From assembly GCA_016709845.1 (NCBI GenBank), contig JADJMA010000040.1, positions 1-41,233 of the forward strand: a DNA stretch of 41,233 nt, read 5' to 3'. Numbering within the stretch: the stretch's first letter is position 1; each line of letters starts with the position of its first letter. Position numbers and translations under genes: made by a program. The DNA is from Flammeovirgaceae bacterium (GTDB lineage Bacteria; Bacteroidota; Bacteroidia; Cytophagales; Cyclobacteriaceae). The notes under the pieces are model-generated. The model was not told the DNA's origin. It was given only the letters and a program-made list of their open reading frames with translations, and searched no databases. Below are positions 8,700 through 16,880 of the stretch, in pieces.

Positions 8700-9239
8700 T
8701 TAGTCTAAAAAATCTTGCTCACTATACTGGGCCTTCACTAACTCGTCTAACTTTTGTTTGCACTTATACTTTTTTGTTTTGGCTGTGTCGGTGTTTGCAA
8801 ATCCTAATTTTTCTGCTATTTCCTGCATCGACATCTCATCAAAATAATAATACATCAGAACCTTCCTACACGTTTCTCCTAACTGATCCAGGCACTTTGC
8901 CATGATCTTTTCCCGCTCTGGCCCGTCCATATCCATGGATTGTGAGCCATCCTTTTCCTCATGCGAAAGCCTTTTCTTTCTATCAAGTTCTTTTCTCCAC
9001 AGGTTCTGACAGATACTATAGATATAAGTACTCATCTTAGCCGTCATTACCAGATTTCCCGACCGTGCTTTCTGCCAGAACACTACTAAAGCATCCTGAT
9101 AGACATCGCGAGCTTCTTCTTCCGTGCCACTATTGGTGATTACCAGTTTGGTCATCATCCGATAGTACTTTTTGTAGATTAACTCAAGAGCCTTCTCGTC
9201 ACCACTACGGATACGTTCGAAAATCTCTATTTCATCCAT
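8700..9239 (-). CDS. RNA polymerase sigma factor, ECF subfamily
   Basis: 179 residues from ATG 9239 (MDEIEIFERIRSGDEKAL); the in-frame ATG at 9272 would add a poor extension. Region 2 is seen in ALELIYKKYYRMM, EEEARDVYQDALVVFWQKA and STYIYSICQNLWRKEL; region 4 in RKVLMYYYFDEMSMQEIAEKLGFANTD, a helix-turn-helix for -35 recognition. It directs RNA polymerase to a stress or envelope regulon whose members cannot be told from this window. It is coupled to the downstream membrane anti-sigma gene, which probably holds it inactive. Confidence 0.88.
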   Translation of the reverse strand: MDEIEIFERIRSGDEKALELIYKKYYRMMTKLVITNSGTEEEARDVYQDALVVFWQKARSGNLVMTAKMSTYIYSICQNLWRKELDRKKRLSHEEKDGSQSMDMDGPEREKIMAKCLDQLGETCRKVLMYYYFDEMSMQEIAEKLGFANTDTAKTKKYKCKQKLDELVKAQYSEQDFLD

Positions 9240-9348
9240 CTGCAAATTCGATTTGAATACCCTTAGCGCCACAGTTGGTAACCTTTAGTTAATGATGAGT
9301 GGATTAAAATTGGGTTTAAGTTCGTTATTTTTCCGATGAGTTGATAGG

Positions 9349-9780
9349 TTACTGGCCAGGAAGCCAGGTTTGTGTACGATAAAATGGCCCCCAGTAGCCT
9401 CTTAGTTTTAAATTAATTCCCTCTAACCAGATTTTACAACTATATATTTTGCCATTCTGCGGATCGAGGATAGTTCCTTCTGTATAATCACTGCCAGACC
9501 TCATCATATCTTTGAGAATCTCCATCCCGATAATCTTTTTCATGTAACGCTCATCCTCTGAGCCACACTTATCGCAAACCGGGTCCTGTTCTTCTTCGGG
9601 GGCTCTGAATAGCTTGGTTATCTTGCCGTAGAACTTACCGTTTCGCTCAAAGATTTCCACTATTGATTTTGGCTTATTGGTTTCATCGTCAATCGTTTTC
9701 CACTTTCCCACAATTGAGTTTTGAGCCACGGAGGTGCTGCCAGTCAGGAACAATACAAGCATTATCATTATAAGCTTCAT
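9349..9780 (-). CDS. DUF2147 family secreted protein
   Basis: 143 residues from ATG 9780. A signal peptide (MKLIMIMLVLFLTGSTSVAQ) is followed by the DUF2147 beta-barrel pattern: SIVGKWKTIDDETNKPKSIVEIF, GKFYGKITKLF, a DPVCDKC segment, GMEILKDM and the ending LKLRGYWGPFYRTQTWLP. Family members are lipocalin-like periplasmic proteins of unknown ligand. The CDKC pair could bind metal or form a disulphide, but CxxC is common in this family. A TAAATTTG box at 9787-9794 lies just upstream and could drive it. A strong terminator separates it from the pyrophosphatase gene before it. Confidence 0.85.
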   Translation of the reverse strand: MKLIMIMLVLFLTGSTSVAQNSIVGKWKTIDDETNKPKSIVEIFERNGKFYGKITKLFRAPEEEQDPVCDKCGSEDERYMKKIIGMEILKDMMRSGSDYTEGTILDPQNGKIYSCKIWLEGINLKLRGYWGPFYRTQTWLPGQ

Positions 9781-9786
9781 GCAGGT

Positions 9787-9794
9787 CAAATTTA
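9787..9794 (-). promoter_or_regulatory. Candidate -7 box (TAAATTTG) for the DUF2147 gene
   Basis: Matches TAnnTTTG on the minus strand 6 bases before ATG 9780. No well-spaced TTG is visible, so it is a candidate only. Confidence 0.35.
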
Positions 9795-9805
9795 CTTTTT
9801 AAAGT

Positions 9806-9840
9806 AACAAAAAAAGAGCGGTGTGAACACACCGCTCTTT
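9806..9840 (-). terminator. Rho-independent terminator of hppA
   Basis: A perfect 13-bp inverted repeat AAAGAGCGGTGTG/CACACCGCTCTTT (9813-9825 and 9828-9840), followed on the minus strand by a T-rich run. It lies 21 bases past the pyrophosphatase stop. Confidence 0.9.
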
Positions 9841-9861
9841 AATCCGACAATTAATATGTCC

Positions 9862-12158
9862 TTAGTTTTTCTGAATCTCCGGTTGAGATTTCGTTACCAC
9901 TATTTCAGTTTTAACTTTAGGCTGTTCAACTTTTGCAGTAGAAGTCTCCTTATTCACTAATAGGGGAGCAATTACCAAAGCAACCACTGACATTAGTTTT
10001 AAAAGGATGTTCAGTGAAGGTCCTGATGTATCCTTAAATGGATCGCCTACGGTATCACCCACTACGGCAGCTTTGTGTGGCTCTGATTTCTTATAAAACA
10101 TCTGTCCGTTAATCTCAACGCCTTCTTCAAAACTCTTTTTGGCATTGTCCCATGCACCGCCTGCATTAGATTGGAAGATAGCCATTAAAACGCCAGATAC
10201 GGTAACCCCGGCTAGCATACCACCCAATGACTCGGCACCGAAGCCAGGTAAGAAAGCGATGACCACAGGAACGACAACCGCCATTAAGCCTGGAAGAACC
10301 ATTTCTTTAAGAGCAGCCTTTGTTGAAATGTCAACACATTTTGCATATTCTGCTTTTCCATCCGCATCATGGAAAATTTTCTGGTCTTCAGACGACCAAT
10401 CATTAACTTCTTTATCGCCATTTCTTTTCATTGCCTCAAGGGCGGCCTTCAATGCCGGGATTGAAGCAAACTGTCTTCTAACCTCTTCAATCATGGCCAT
10501 TGCGGCACGACCCACGGCATTCATAGCCAAAGCCGAGAAAACGAAAGGTAACATTCCACCAATGAACAAACCAGCCATAACGTTGGCTTTGGAAACATCT
10601 ATAGACCCTACCTTGGCAGTGGTCATAAATGCACCAAAAAGAGCAAGAGCCGTTAATGCCGCAGAAGCAATCGCAAAACCTTTACCAATAGCGGCTGTAG
10701 TATTGCCTACTGCATCCAATTTATCGGTGCGTGAGCGAACCTCTTTCGGTAACTCAGACATCTCGGCAATACCTCCGGCATTGTCTGAAATAGGACCATA
10801 AGCATCTACGGCTAATTGAATTCCTAAATTCGATAGCATACCTACGGCTGCAATCGCAATCCCGTAAAGGCCACCAAAATAGAAAGCTCCCATAATTGAA
10901 AGCGCAATGATCAAAATAGGAAGCGCGGTAGACATCATGCCTACCCCTAAACCTGCGATTATGTTTGTAGCTGCACCTGTGGATGATTGACGCACAATTG
11001 AGAGTACAGGCTTTTGCCCATGCCAGTATAATATTCTGTTATAAGACCAACTAACAAGCCGCCAACCAAACCAATAATGGTTGCCCAGAAAATACCCATA
11101 GCGGTCATTGTTCTTACGATAGGTTCGCCATGAGCATCTCTATACAACAGGTCGTTATAAGTCCACTCAGCATGTAGCATCCAGGTTATAATAAAGTAAG
11201 AGGCTACAATCATTACGGCTGATGAAATGAACTCACCTGTATTCAATGCCTTTTGTGGGTCGCCACCTTCTTTAACTTTTACAAAGAATGTTCCGATAAA
11301 AGACATAACAATGCCAGCTGCGGCCAGTACCAAAGGCAAAAGAACGGCCGATAGTCCATTGAACTGATCAACAAAACCATCTACCATAAATGCAGCACCT
11401 AATACCATCGAACCGACAATTGAACCTATATAGGATTCGAATAAATCGGCACCCATACCGGCTACATCACCCACGTTATCTCCCACGTTATCAGCAATAG
11501 TGGCTGGATTAAGAGGATGGTCTTCGGGAATACCGGCTTCAACCTTTCCAACGAGGTCAGCGCCCACATCGGCTGCCTTGGTATAAATACCACCCCCCAC
11601 ACGAGCAAAGAGTGCAATAGATGAAGCTCCAAAGGAAAATCCGGTAATGATGGTTAATACCTGATTTACCTGAGCCTGAGTTTCAAATCCAAAAATGTTT
11701 GAATAAACAATTAGCAGAAGGCTAAGACCTAAAACCCCAAGACCCACAACACCCATACCCATTACTGAGCCACCGGTAAAGGCAACTTCGAGTGCTCTAC
11801 CAAGACTTGTACGGGCGGCCTGCGTTGTTCTTACATTGGCCTTAGTTGCCACACGCATCCCAATAAATCCGGCTAATGCAGAAGTAAATGCTCCGATAAC
11901 GAATGATACGGCAACAAGTGGTGATGATGTTTCGCTATTTGCGGTTACACCCAACAGAAGGGCAACGCAAACAACAAATATTGCCAGAATTTTATATTCA
12001 GCTCTCAGGAATGCCATAGCACCTTCTGCTATGTGACCTGCAATTTTTTTCATTTTGTCTGTTCCGGCATCTTGCTTGTTTACCCATGCACTTTTCCAAA
12101 CGACAAAGAGTAATCCAAGAACGCCAAAAGCGGGCAATACGTAGAGAATGTTTTCCAT
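9862..12158 (-). CDS. hppA: Ion-pumping membrane pyrophosphatase, K+-dependent type, one frameshift
   Basis: Hydrolyses cytosolic PPi and pumps Na+ or H+ across the inner membrane. About 765 residues and some 16 membrane helices. Motifs in order: GGGIYTKAADVGADLVGKVE near residue 187, DNVGDNVGDVAGMGADLFES near 220, GNTTAAIGKG near 486, and GDTVGDPFKDTSGPSLN near 700, all carrying the Asp residues that bind Mg-PPi. The Ala-Ala after GNTT, where K+-independent enzymes have Lys, marks the K+-requiring subfamily. Which ion is pumped cannot be decided here. One indel near 10975 splits it (…TGMGKS then VRQSSTGAATN). A full promoter lies at 12230-12259. Confidence 0.95.
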
Positions 12159-12188
12159 TTTGATTTAGGTTTTCGATATTAAAATGTT

Positions 12189-12222
12189 AAAAAACCGCAC
12201 GAACTGGCCGAACGGTTTTTTT
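12189..12222 (-). terminator. Terminator-like hairpin between the HolD-like gene and hppA
   Basis: AAAAAACCG (12189-12197) pairs with CGGTTTTTT, with T-runs on both strands, so it could end transcription from the gene stopping at 12280. It also lies downstream of the predicted hppA start site and would form at the very 5' end of the hppA mRNA. Confidence 0.65.
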
Positions 12223-12229
12223 AGTGCCG

Positions 12230-12259
12230 CAAATATAGAATAACTACTATAACGCGCAA
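12230..12259 (-). promoter_or_regulatory. Bacteroidota primary-sigma promoter for hppA
   Basis: On the minus strand TTG (12257-12259), exactly 19 bases, then TATATTTG (12230-12237): a full match to the -33 TTG / -7 TAnnTTTG consensus. The predicted start is near 12224, giving a ~66-base leader that begins with the 12189-12222 hairpin. Confidence 0.7.
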
Positions 12260-12279
12260 AATCCTTTGTTTTTATGCTC

Positions 12280-12660
12280 TCAAAGGTTAAACATGGCTTG
12301 AAGGGCGGTCCAGAGGCTTTTCTTTTTCAATTCATCTAATTGATCCAATGACTCAGACGCAATAACTGAAATGCCATCGATATCAACGTTTTTATAAAAA
12401 GCGCATGCGGGGTTGAGGGTGGTGCCAAAAATCAAAACACGCGTAGGAGATAGGAAGGATAATTCAGCCATGGTGAATTCCTTTCGATGAAGGATTTGTA
12501 CGCGTTCAAGATTAATTTTTAGAGCATGCAGCATCCGGTTAAGGGTAACTAACTCTTCTTCTGTAAGATCATTCCAGGGTTTAGAAAATATTATGACTAA
12601 GGGTGTAGTTATATTATATAGTTCTTCCTGGTAGAGTGTTGTTAATTCATTCGATTGCAT
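12280..12660 (-). CDS. Hypothetical protein, possibly HolD-like (DNA polymerase III psi)
   Basis: 126 residues, no signal peptide or membrane helix. No family was recognised with certainty. The layout recalls the psi subunit: a short N-terminal tail, a hydrophobic strand (PLVIIFSKPW), a helix pattern EELVTLNRMLHALKINLERVQIL, a second strand RVLIFGTTL, and a C-terminal LDQLDELKKKSLWTALQAM that resembles the Lys-x-x-LW ending of HolD. This is a resemblance by eye, not a detected homology. It starts 5 bases after the thioesterase stop, so the two are co-transcribed. A terminator-like hairpin follows. Confidence 0.4.
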   Translation of the reverse strand: MQSNELTTLYQEELYNITTPLVIIFSKPWNDLTEEELVTLNRMLHALKINLERVQILHRKEFTMAELSFLSPTRVLIFGTTLNPACAFYKNVDIDGISVIASESLDQLDELKKKSLWTALQAMFNL

Positions 12661-12665
12661 TACGC

Positions 12666-13187
12666 TTATTTGATGTCAAAGATAGATTTAAGTTCATTCG
12701 CTTCTGCAGGCTTCATTCGGCCGGAAAGAATTAATCTCAATTGTCGCCTATGCAAGGCACCATTATATAGTTCAATTTCTTCTGGTGTTTCAGGAACAAC
12801 TTCAGGGACTTCCACCGGATTCCCTTCTTTATCGACAGCTACAAAAGTGAAATAGGCAGAGTTACTATCAATTTTTTTTCCTTCTGGAATATTTTCTGCA
12901 TCAACATCAATCCGGATTTCCAAGGAGGAATTAAAGGCGCGAGTAACCCGCGCACGAAGTGTCACCACATCACCAAGACGAATAGGGGATCGAAAGGAGA
13001 TATTATCGACCGAGGCAGTAACCACCGTGCTATTGCAATGCTTTTGTCCGGCTATGGCCGATACGATGTCCATCCAATGCATCAATCGTCCACCCATCAG
13101 GTTGTTAAGCGTATTGGTGTCGTTTGGTAAAACTAATTCGGTCATGTTAACAAACGATTCTCGTGGATGCTTTTTCTTGCGTGTCAT
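12666..13187 (-). CDS. Acyl-CoA thioesterase (hotdog fold)
   Basis: Hydrolyses acyl-CoA to free acid and CoA. 173 residues. It follows the cytosolic acyl-CoA hydrolase (YciA/BFIT-like) pattern: MTELVLPNDTNTLNNLMGGRLMHWMD, where the Asn/Gly/Asp region starts the hotdog helix, then DNISFRSPIRLGDVVTLRARVTR and FTFVAVDKEGNPVEVP. The extra C-terminal tail (IELYNGALHRRQLRL) is common in Bacteroidota members. Substrate chain length cannot be predicted. It is followed closely by the HolD-like gene. Confidence 0.88.
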   Translation of the reverse strand: MTRKKKHPRESFVNMTELVLPNDTNTLNNLMGGRLMHWMDIVSAIAGQKHCNSTVVTASVDNISFRSPIRLGDVVTLRARVTRAFNSSLEIRIDVDAENIPEGKKIDSNSAYFTFVAVDKEGNPVEVPEVVPETPEEIELYNGALHRRQLRLILSGRMKPAEANELKSIFDIK

Positions 13188-13303
13188 GATAATGATTAAA
13201 GTAAACTACTAACTGTTAGTTCGTTTTTAGGTTTTACAAAAATCATGAAATTTTTTGCAATACACGATGTCTATTTGCTTATTGCATGAAATAATCGAAA
13301 CAC

Positions 13304-13387
13304 GTGTCAACGCTGCACACATCTTCTGTAAATAATGGTTCAATTTCAATTGAACCCATTACCTCTACAACGATTATTACGGGGTAG
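13304..13387 (+). CDS. thrL: Putative thr operon leader peptide
   Basis: A 27-codon frame from GTG 13304 to TAG 13385-13387, ending in the Thr/Ile-rich run ITSTTIITG just before the stop. It lies 86 bases upstream of thrA. Thr/Ile-rich leader peptides control thrABC by attenuation in enterobacteria, so the composition and position strongly suggest the same logic here. The start is uncertain: GTG is the only start codon in frame, and an ATG at 13335 in another frame could be the true start if one base is lost. A clean GC-rich terminator is not visible after it. Confidence 0.55.
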   Translation: MSTLHTSSVNNGSISIEPITSTTIITG

Positions 13388-13473
13388 CTCCCAATCTATT
13401 CTGCCTTTCTCTGACATACCTAATCTATTCTCAAATTAAAATTTCTCTCTTGGGTTAATTTTCTCTTTTTGTT

Positions 13474-15930
13474 ATGAACATATTAAAGTTTGGTGGATCG
13501 TCTGTTGCTACTTCGGCCCGAATCAAATCGGTGATCGAAATTCTTAAGCCTTACCTGCACGAAAATAAATGTGCGGTTGTATTCTCTGCATTTGGTGGCG
13601 TAACGGATACCTTAATTGCACTTAGTATTGCTGCGTTGGCCGGAGACGATACGTATAAAGATCAATTACGCTTGCTTGAAAACCGCCACCTGGATGCGGT
13701 AAAAGATTTGATTGGGATACAAAAACAAAGCAGTGTAATCGCACAAGTGAAATTTACTTTTAATGAACTGGAAGATGTTCTTCATGGAGTTTTTTTAATT
13801 AAGGAACGAACTCCGCGTACACTCGATTACATTATGAGTTTTGGAGAAAGACTTTCGGCTTACATCATTGCCGAAGCCATCAAAGATCAACAGATAAAAG
13901 CTGATTATTTAGACGCCCGCAAAGTTGTTTGCACCGATAATCAGTTTGGTCATGCGCGGATTAATTTTTCATTAACCAATCAACGCATCAAAGAGCATTT
14001 TGCCAGTCGTGATTCGTTACAAATAATTACTGGATTTATTGGTTCGTCTGCTTCAGGCGAAACAACAACAATAGGGCGGAGCGGATCTGATTATACCGCG
14101 GCTATTTTCGCGGCTGCGCTTAATGCTACTTCGCTCGAAATATGGACCGATGTTGATGGCATGATGACTGCCGATCCCCGAAAGGTAAAAAAAGCTTTTA
14201 CAGTAAAAGAAATGACCTATGAAGAAGCCATGGAGTTGTCACACTTTGGGGCCAAGGTAATTTTTCCGGCCACCATGCAGCCCGCTATGGTCAATCACAT
14301 TCCGATCTGGATCAAGAATACATTTAACCCTGCTTTTGCGGGAACGAAGATTAGCGATAAATCGAATGGCAAGAATCTGATCATTAAAGGGATTTCTTCG
14401 ATGGATAAGATCAGCCTGTTAAGTCTGCAAGGCAGTGGACTGGTTGGCGTAGTGGGGGTATCCATGCGACTTTTTGGAACGCTGGCTAAAGAGAATATTA
14501 GTGTGATTCTGATCAGTCAGGCTTCTTCCGAGCATTCCATATGTTTCGCCATCGAAGGCAGTAAAACCAAACATGCGAAAGATGCTATTGAGAAAGAATT
14601 TCTTTATGAGATCCGGGGCCATGAGATGGACGAAGTAAAAGTTGAGGAGAATCTTTCGATTGTTGCGATTGTCGGGGAGAATATGAAGCATAACCCCGGA
14701 ACCAGCGGAAGAATGTTTAGCGCGTTGGGTAAGAGTGGTATCAATATAAATGCAATAGCACAAGGATCTTCGGAACTTAATATTTCGGCTGTAATTCATG
14801 AGCAGGATATTGCCAAAGCCTTAAATGTTTTACATGAGGCTTTCTTCCTGTCCGACAAAAAAGTTCTTAACGTATTTTTGGTGGGTACTGGTTTGATCGG
14901 AAAATCTTTGCTTGCCATGATGGAAAAGCAATTTAATCAACTGGCAAAACAAAATAAGTTAGAAATACAGATTGTGGGTATTGCCAATAGCAGGCGAATG
15001 TTGTTTAATGAAGATGGCCTCTCTTTTTCTACGGCCGTTCATCAAATGAAAGAGAAGGGTGAGGAGATGAATCTAAATACCTATTTCGGTACTATGATTG
15101 CCATGAATTTATCGAATAGTATTTTTGTTGACTGTACCAGTAGTGAGGAAGTAACAGGATTTTACGAATCCATTCTATCTTCGAATGTTTCCATAGTTAC
15201 ACCTAATAAGAAAGCGAATTCCGGAACTTACCAAAAGTATTTAGCTTTAAAAGCGGCTGCATTTAAGCGCGGGGTTAAGTTTCTATATGAAACCAATGTC
15301 GGAGCGGGGCTACCGGTGATAAACACCCTTAATGATTTACTAATCAGTGGAGATAAAGTGATTGGCATAGAAGCAGTTCTTAGCGGGACGTTGAATTATA
15401 TTTTTAGCTCCTATAAAAAAGGTGATCAGTTTGGTGATGTTGTAAAACAAGCAAAAGAAAAAGGATACACCGAACCCGATCCACGAGATGATTTGAATGG
15501 GATGGATGTAGCGCGTAAAGTATTGATCCTTTCGCGTGAAGCCGGCATTCCGATGGAGTTAGAAGATGTTCTGGTTGAGAATCTTGTTCCTGCCGATTGC
15601 CAGGGCGAAATGAATACTGACTCTTTCTTTGAGAAACTGGCTAAGCATAATAAATCTTTTGAAAAACTACTTTCATCCGCAGAGTCAAAGAATGAAAAAC
15701 TTCGTTATATGGCTGTATTAAAAGATGGCAAAACTCATATTCAATTAGGATCCGTTAATGATCAGCATCCGTTTTATTCTTTATCAGGAAGTGATAATAT
15801 TATTTTGCTAACTACCGAGCGATATCACGAAAGGCCCATGGTTATTCGTGGGCCGGGCGCTGGTGCGGAGGTAACTGCTGCGGGTGTTTTTGCAGATATA
15901 ATCCGTATTGGTAACTATGCAAATAACTAA
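13474..15930 (+). CDS. thrA: Bifunctional aspartate kinase / homoserine dehydrogenase I
   Basis: First and third steps from aspartate towards threonine. 818 residues, intact. The N-terminal kinase begins MNILKFGGSSVATSARI (ATP/Asp-binding KFGGSSV), with TIGRSGSDYTAAIFA and EIWTDVDGMMTADPR near residues 205-235; ACT regulatory segments occupy roughly 315-460; the dehydrogenase starts at about 470 with VFLVGTGLIGKSLLAM (NADP-binding) and contains ETNVGAGLPVINTL, VLSGTLNYIF and GYTEPDPRDDLNGMDVARK. It probably needs the ACT domains for threonine feedback. It is followed after 4 bases by thrB, forming thrABC. Confidence 0.97.
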   Translation: MNILKFGGSSVATSARIKSVIEILKPYLHENKCAVVFSAFGGVTDTLIALSIAALAGDDTYKDQLRLLENRHLDAVKDLIGIQKQSSVIAQVKFTFNELEDVLHGVFLIKERTPRTLDYIMSFGERLSAYIIAEAIKDQQIKADYLDARKVVCTDNQFGHARINFSLTNQRIKEHFASRDSLQIITGFIGSSASGETTTIGRSGSDYTAAIFAAALNATSLEIWTDVDGMMTADPRKVKKAFTVKEMTYEEAMELSHFGAKVIFPATMQPAMVNHIPIWIKNTFNPAFAGTKISDKSNGKNLIIKGISSMDKISLLSLQGSGLVGVVGVSMRLFGTLAKENISVILISQASSEHSICFAIEGSKTKHAKDAIEKEFLYEIRGHEMDEVKVEENLSIVAIVGENMKHNPGTSGRMFSALGKSGININAIAQGSSELNISAVIHEQDIAKALNVLHEAFFLSDKKVLNVFLVGTGLIGKSLLAMMEKQFNQLAKQNKLEIQIVGIANSRRMLFNEDGLSFSTAVHQMKEKGEEMNLNTYFGTMIAMNLSNSIFVDCTSSEEVTGFYESILSSNVSIVTPNKKANSGTYQKYLALKAAAFKRGVKFLYETNVGAGLPVINTLNDLLISGDKVIGIEAVLSGTLNYIFSSYKKGDQFGDVVKQAKEKGYTEPDPRDDLNGMDVARKVLILSREAGIPMELEDVLVENLVPADCQGEMNTDSFFEKLAKHNKSFEKLLSSAESKNEKLRYMAVLKDGKTHIQLGSVNDQHPFYSLSGSDNIILLTTERYHERPMVIRGPGAGAEVTAAGVFADIIRIGNYANN

Positions 15931-15934
15931 TCAG

Positions 15935-16869
15935 ATGAAATCAGTAAAAGCCTTTGCTCCAGCCACCGTAGCCAATGTTTGCTGTGGATTTGATATTCTT
16001 GGATTTGCCGTTGATGCTCCGGGTGATGAAGTAAAAGTTACATTGAGAAATGATTCAGAGATTATAGTCAAATCCATACTGGGTGATAGCGGTAAACTTC
16101 CCTATGAAGCGGACAAGAATACAGCCAGCGTGGCCATTATTTCTTTTTTAAAAAAGATAGAGAGTAATCAGGGGTCGACATTGAGTTAATAAAGAATTTG
16201 CCTTTGGGAAGTGGTATGGGATCAAGCGCTGCCAGTGGGGTGGCCGCTTTAATTGCCATCAATCATTTAATGGGTAACCCGCTTACGCGTGATCAGTTGG
16301 TACCGCACGCGATGGAAGCGGAACGAATTGCCTGTGGCGCAGCTCATGCCGACAATGTTGCGCCCTCTTTATTAGGTGGGTTTGTTCTTGTTAGGGATTA
16401 TAATCCCTTGGATATTATTAAAATTGAAGCGGTAGAAAATCTGTATTGTACCTTGGTTCATCCGCATCTCGAATTAAAAACTGAAGATTCGCGCAAAGTA
16501 TTAAGACATTCGGTAACCTTAAAAGACGCGATTACTCAAAGTGGAAATATTGCTGGCTTGATGATAGGATTGTTAAAGTCTGACTATCCATTGATTTCGC
16601 GCTCTTTAAAAGATGTAATAGCAGAACCTATGCGGTCGGTATTTATTCCTGGCTTTAGCAATATGAGACAAATTGCTATGGATGCCGGGGCGTTAGGTTT
16701 TGGTATTTCCGGATCGGGGCCTACCGTTTTTTCACTCAGCGAAAACGAAGCACAAGCACGACAAGCAGGAGAGGCGATTCAATCAGAATTTTTGAGGCAC
16801 CAACTAAATACCGATCTGTATGTTTCAAAAGTTAATCAGGAAGGCGCCAAAGTATTAACTGTTGATTAG
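15935..16869 (+). CDS. thrB: Homoserine kinase, one frameshift
   Basis: Phosphorylates homoserine with ATP (GHMP kinase family). ATG 15935 gives MKSVKAFAPATVANVCCGFDILGFA, the usual start. Near residue 89 comes PLGSGMGSSAAS, the ATP-binding glycine motif, and near the end GFGISGSGPTVFSL. The frame shifts at about 16172, where a run of four Gs (caggggtcg) would give GVDIELIKNLPLGSG if it held five Gs. This is a clear homopolymer error. About 311 residues in total, the normal length. It lies 4 bases after thrA and 11 bases before thrC. Confidence 0.94.
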
Positions 16870-16880
16870 ATTTGAACACC

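Noticed and set aside
10139..10801. A long plus-strand open frame (220 codons) opposite hppA
   Set aside because: Antisense to a clear, conserved membrane pyrophosphatase; the Ala/Pro-rich translation is a codon-bias shadow.
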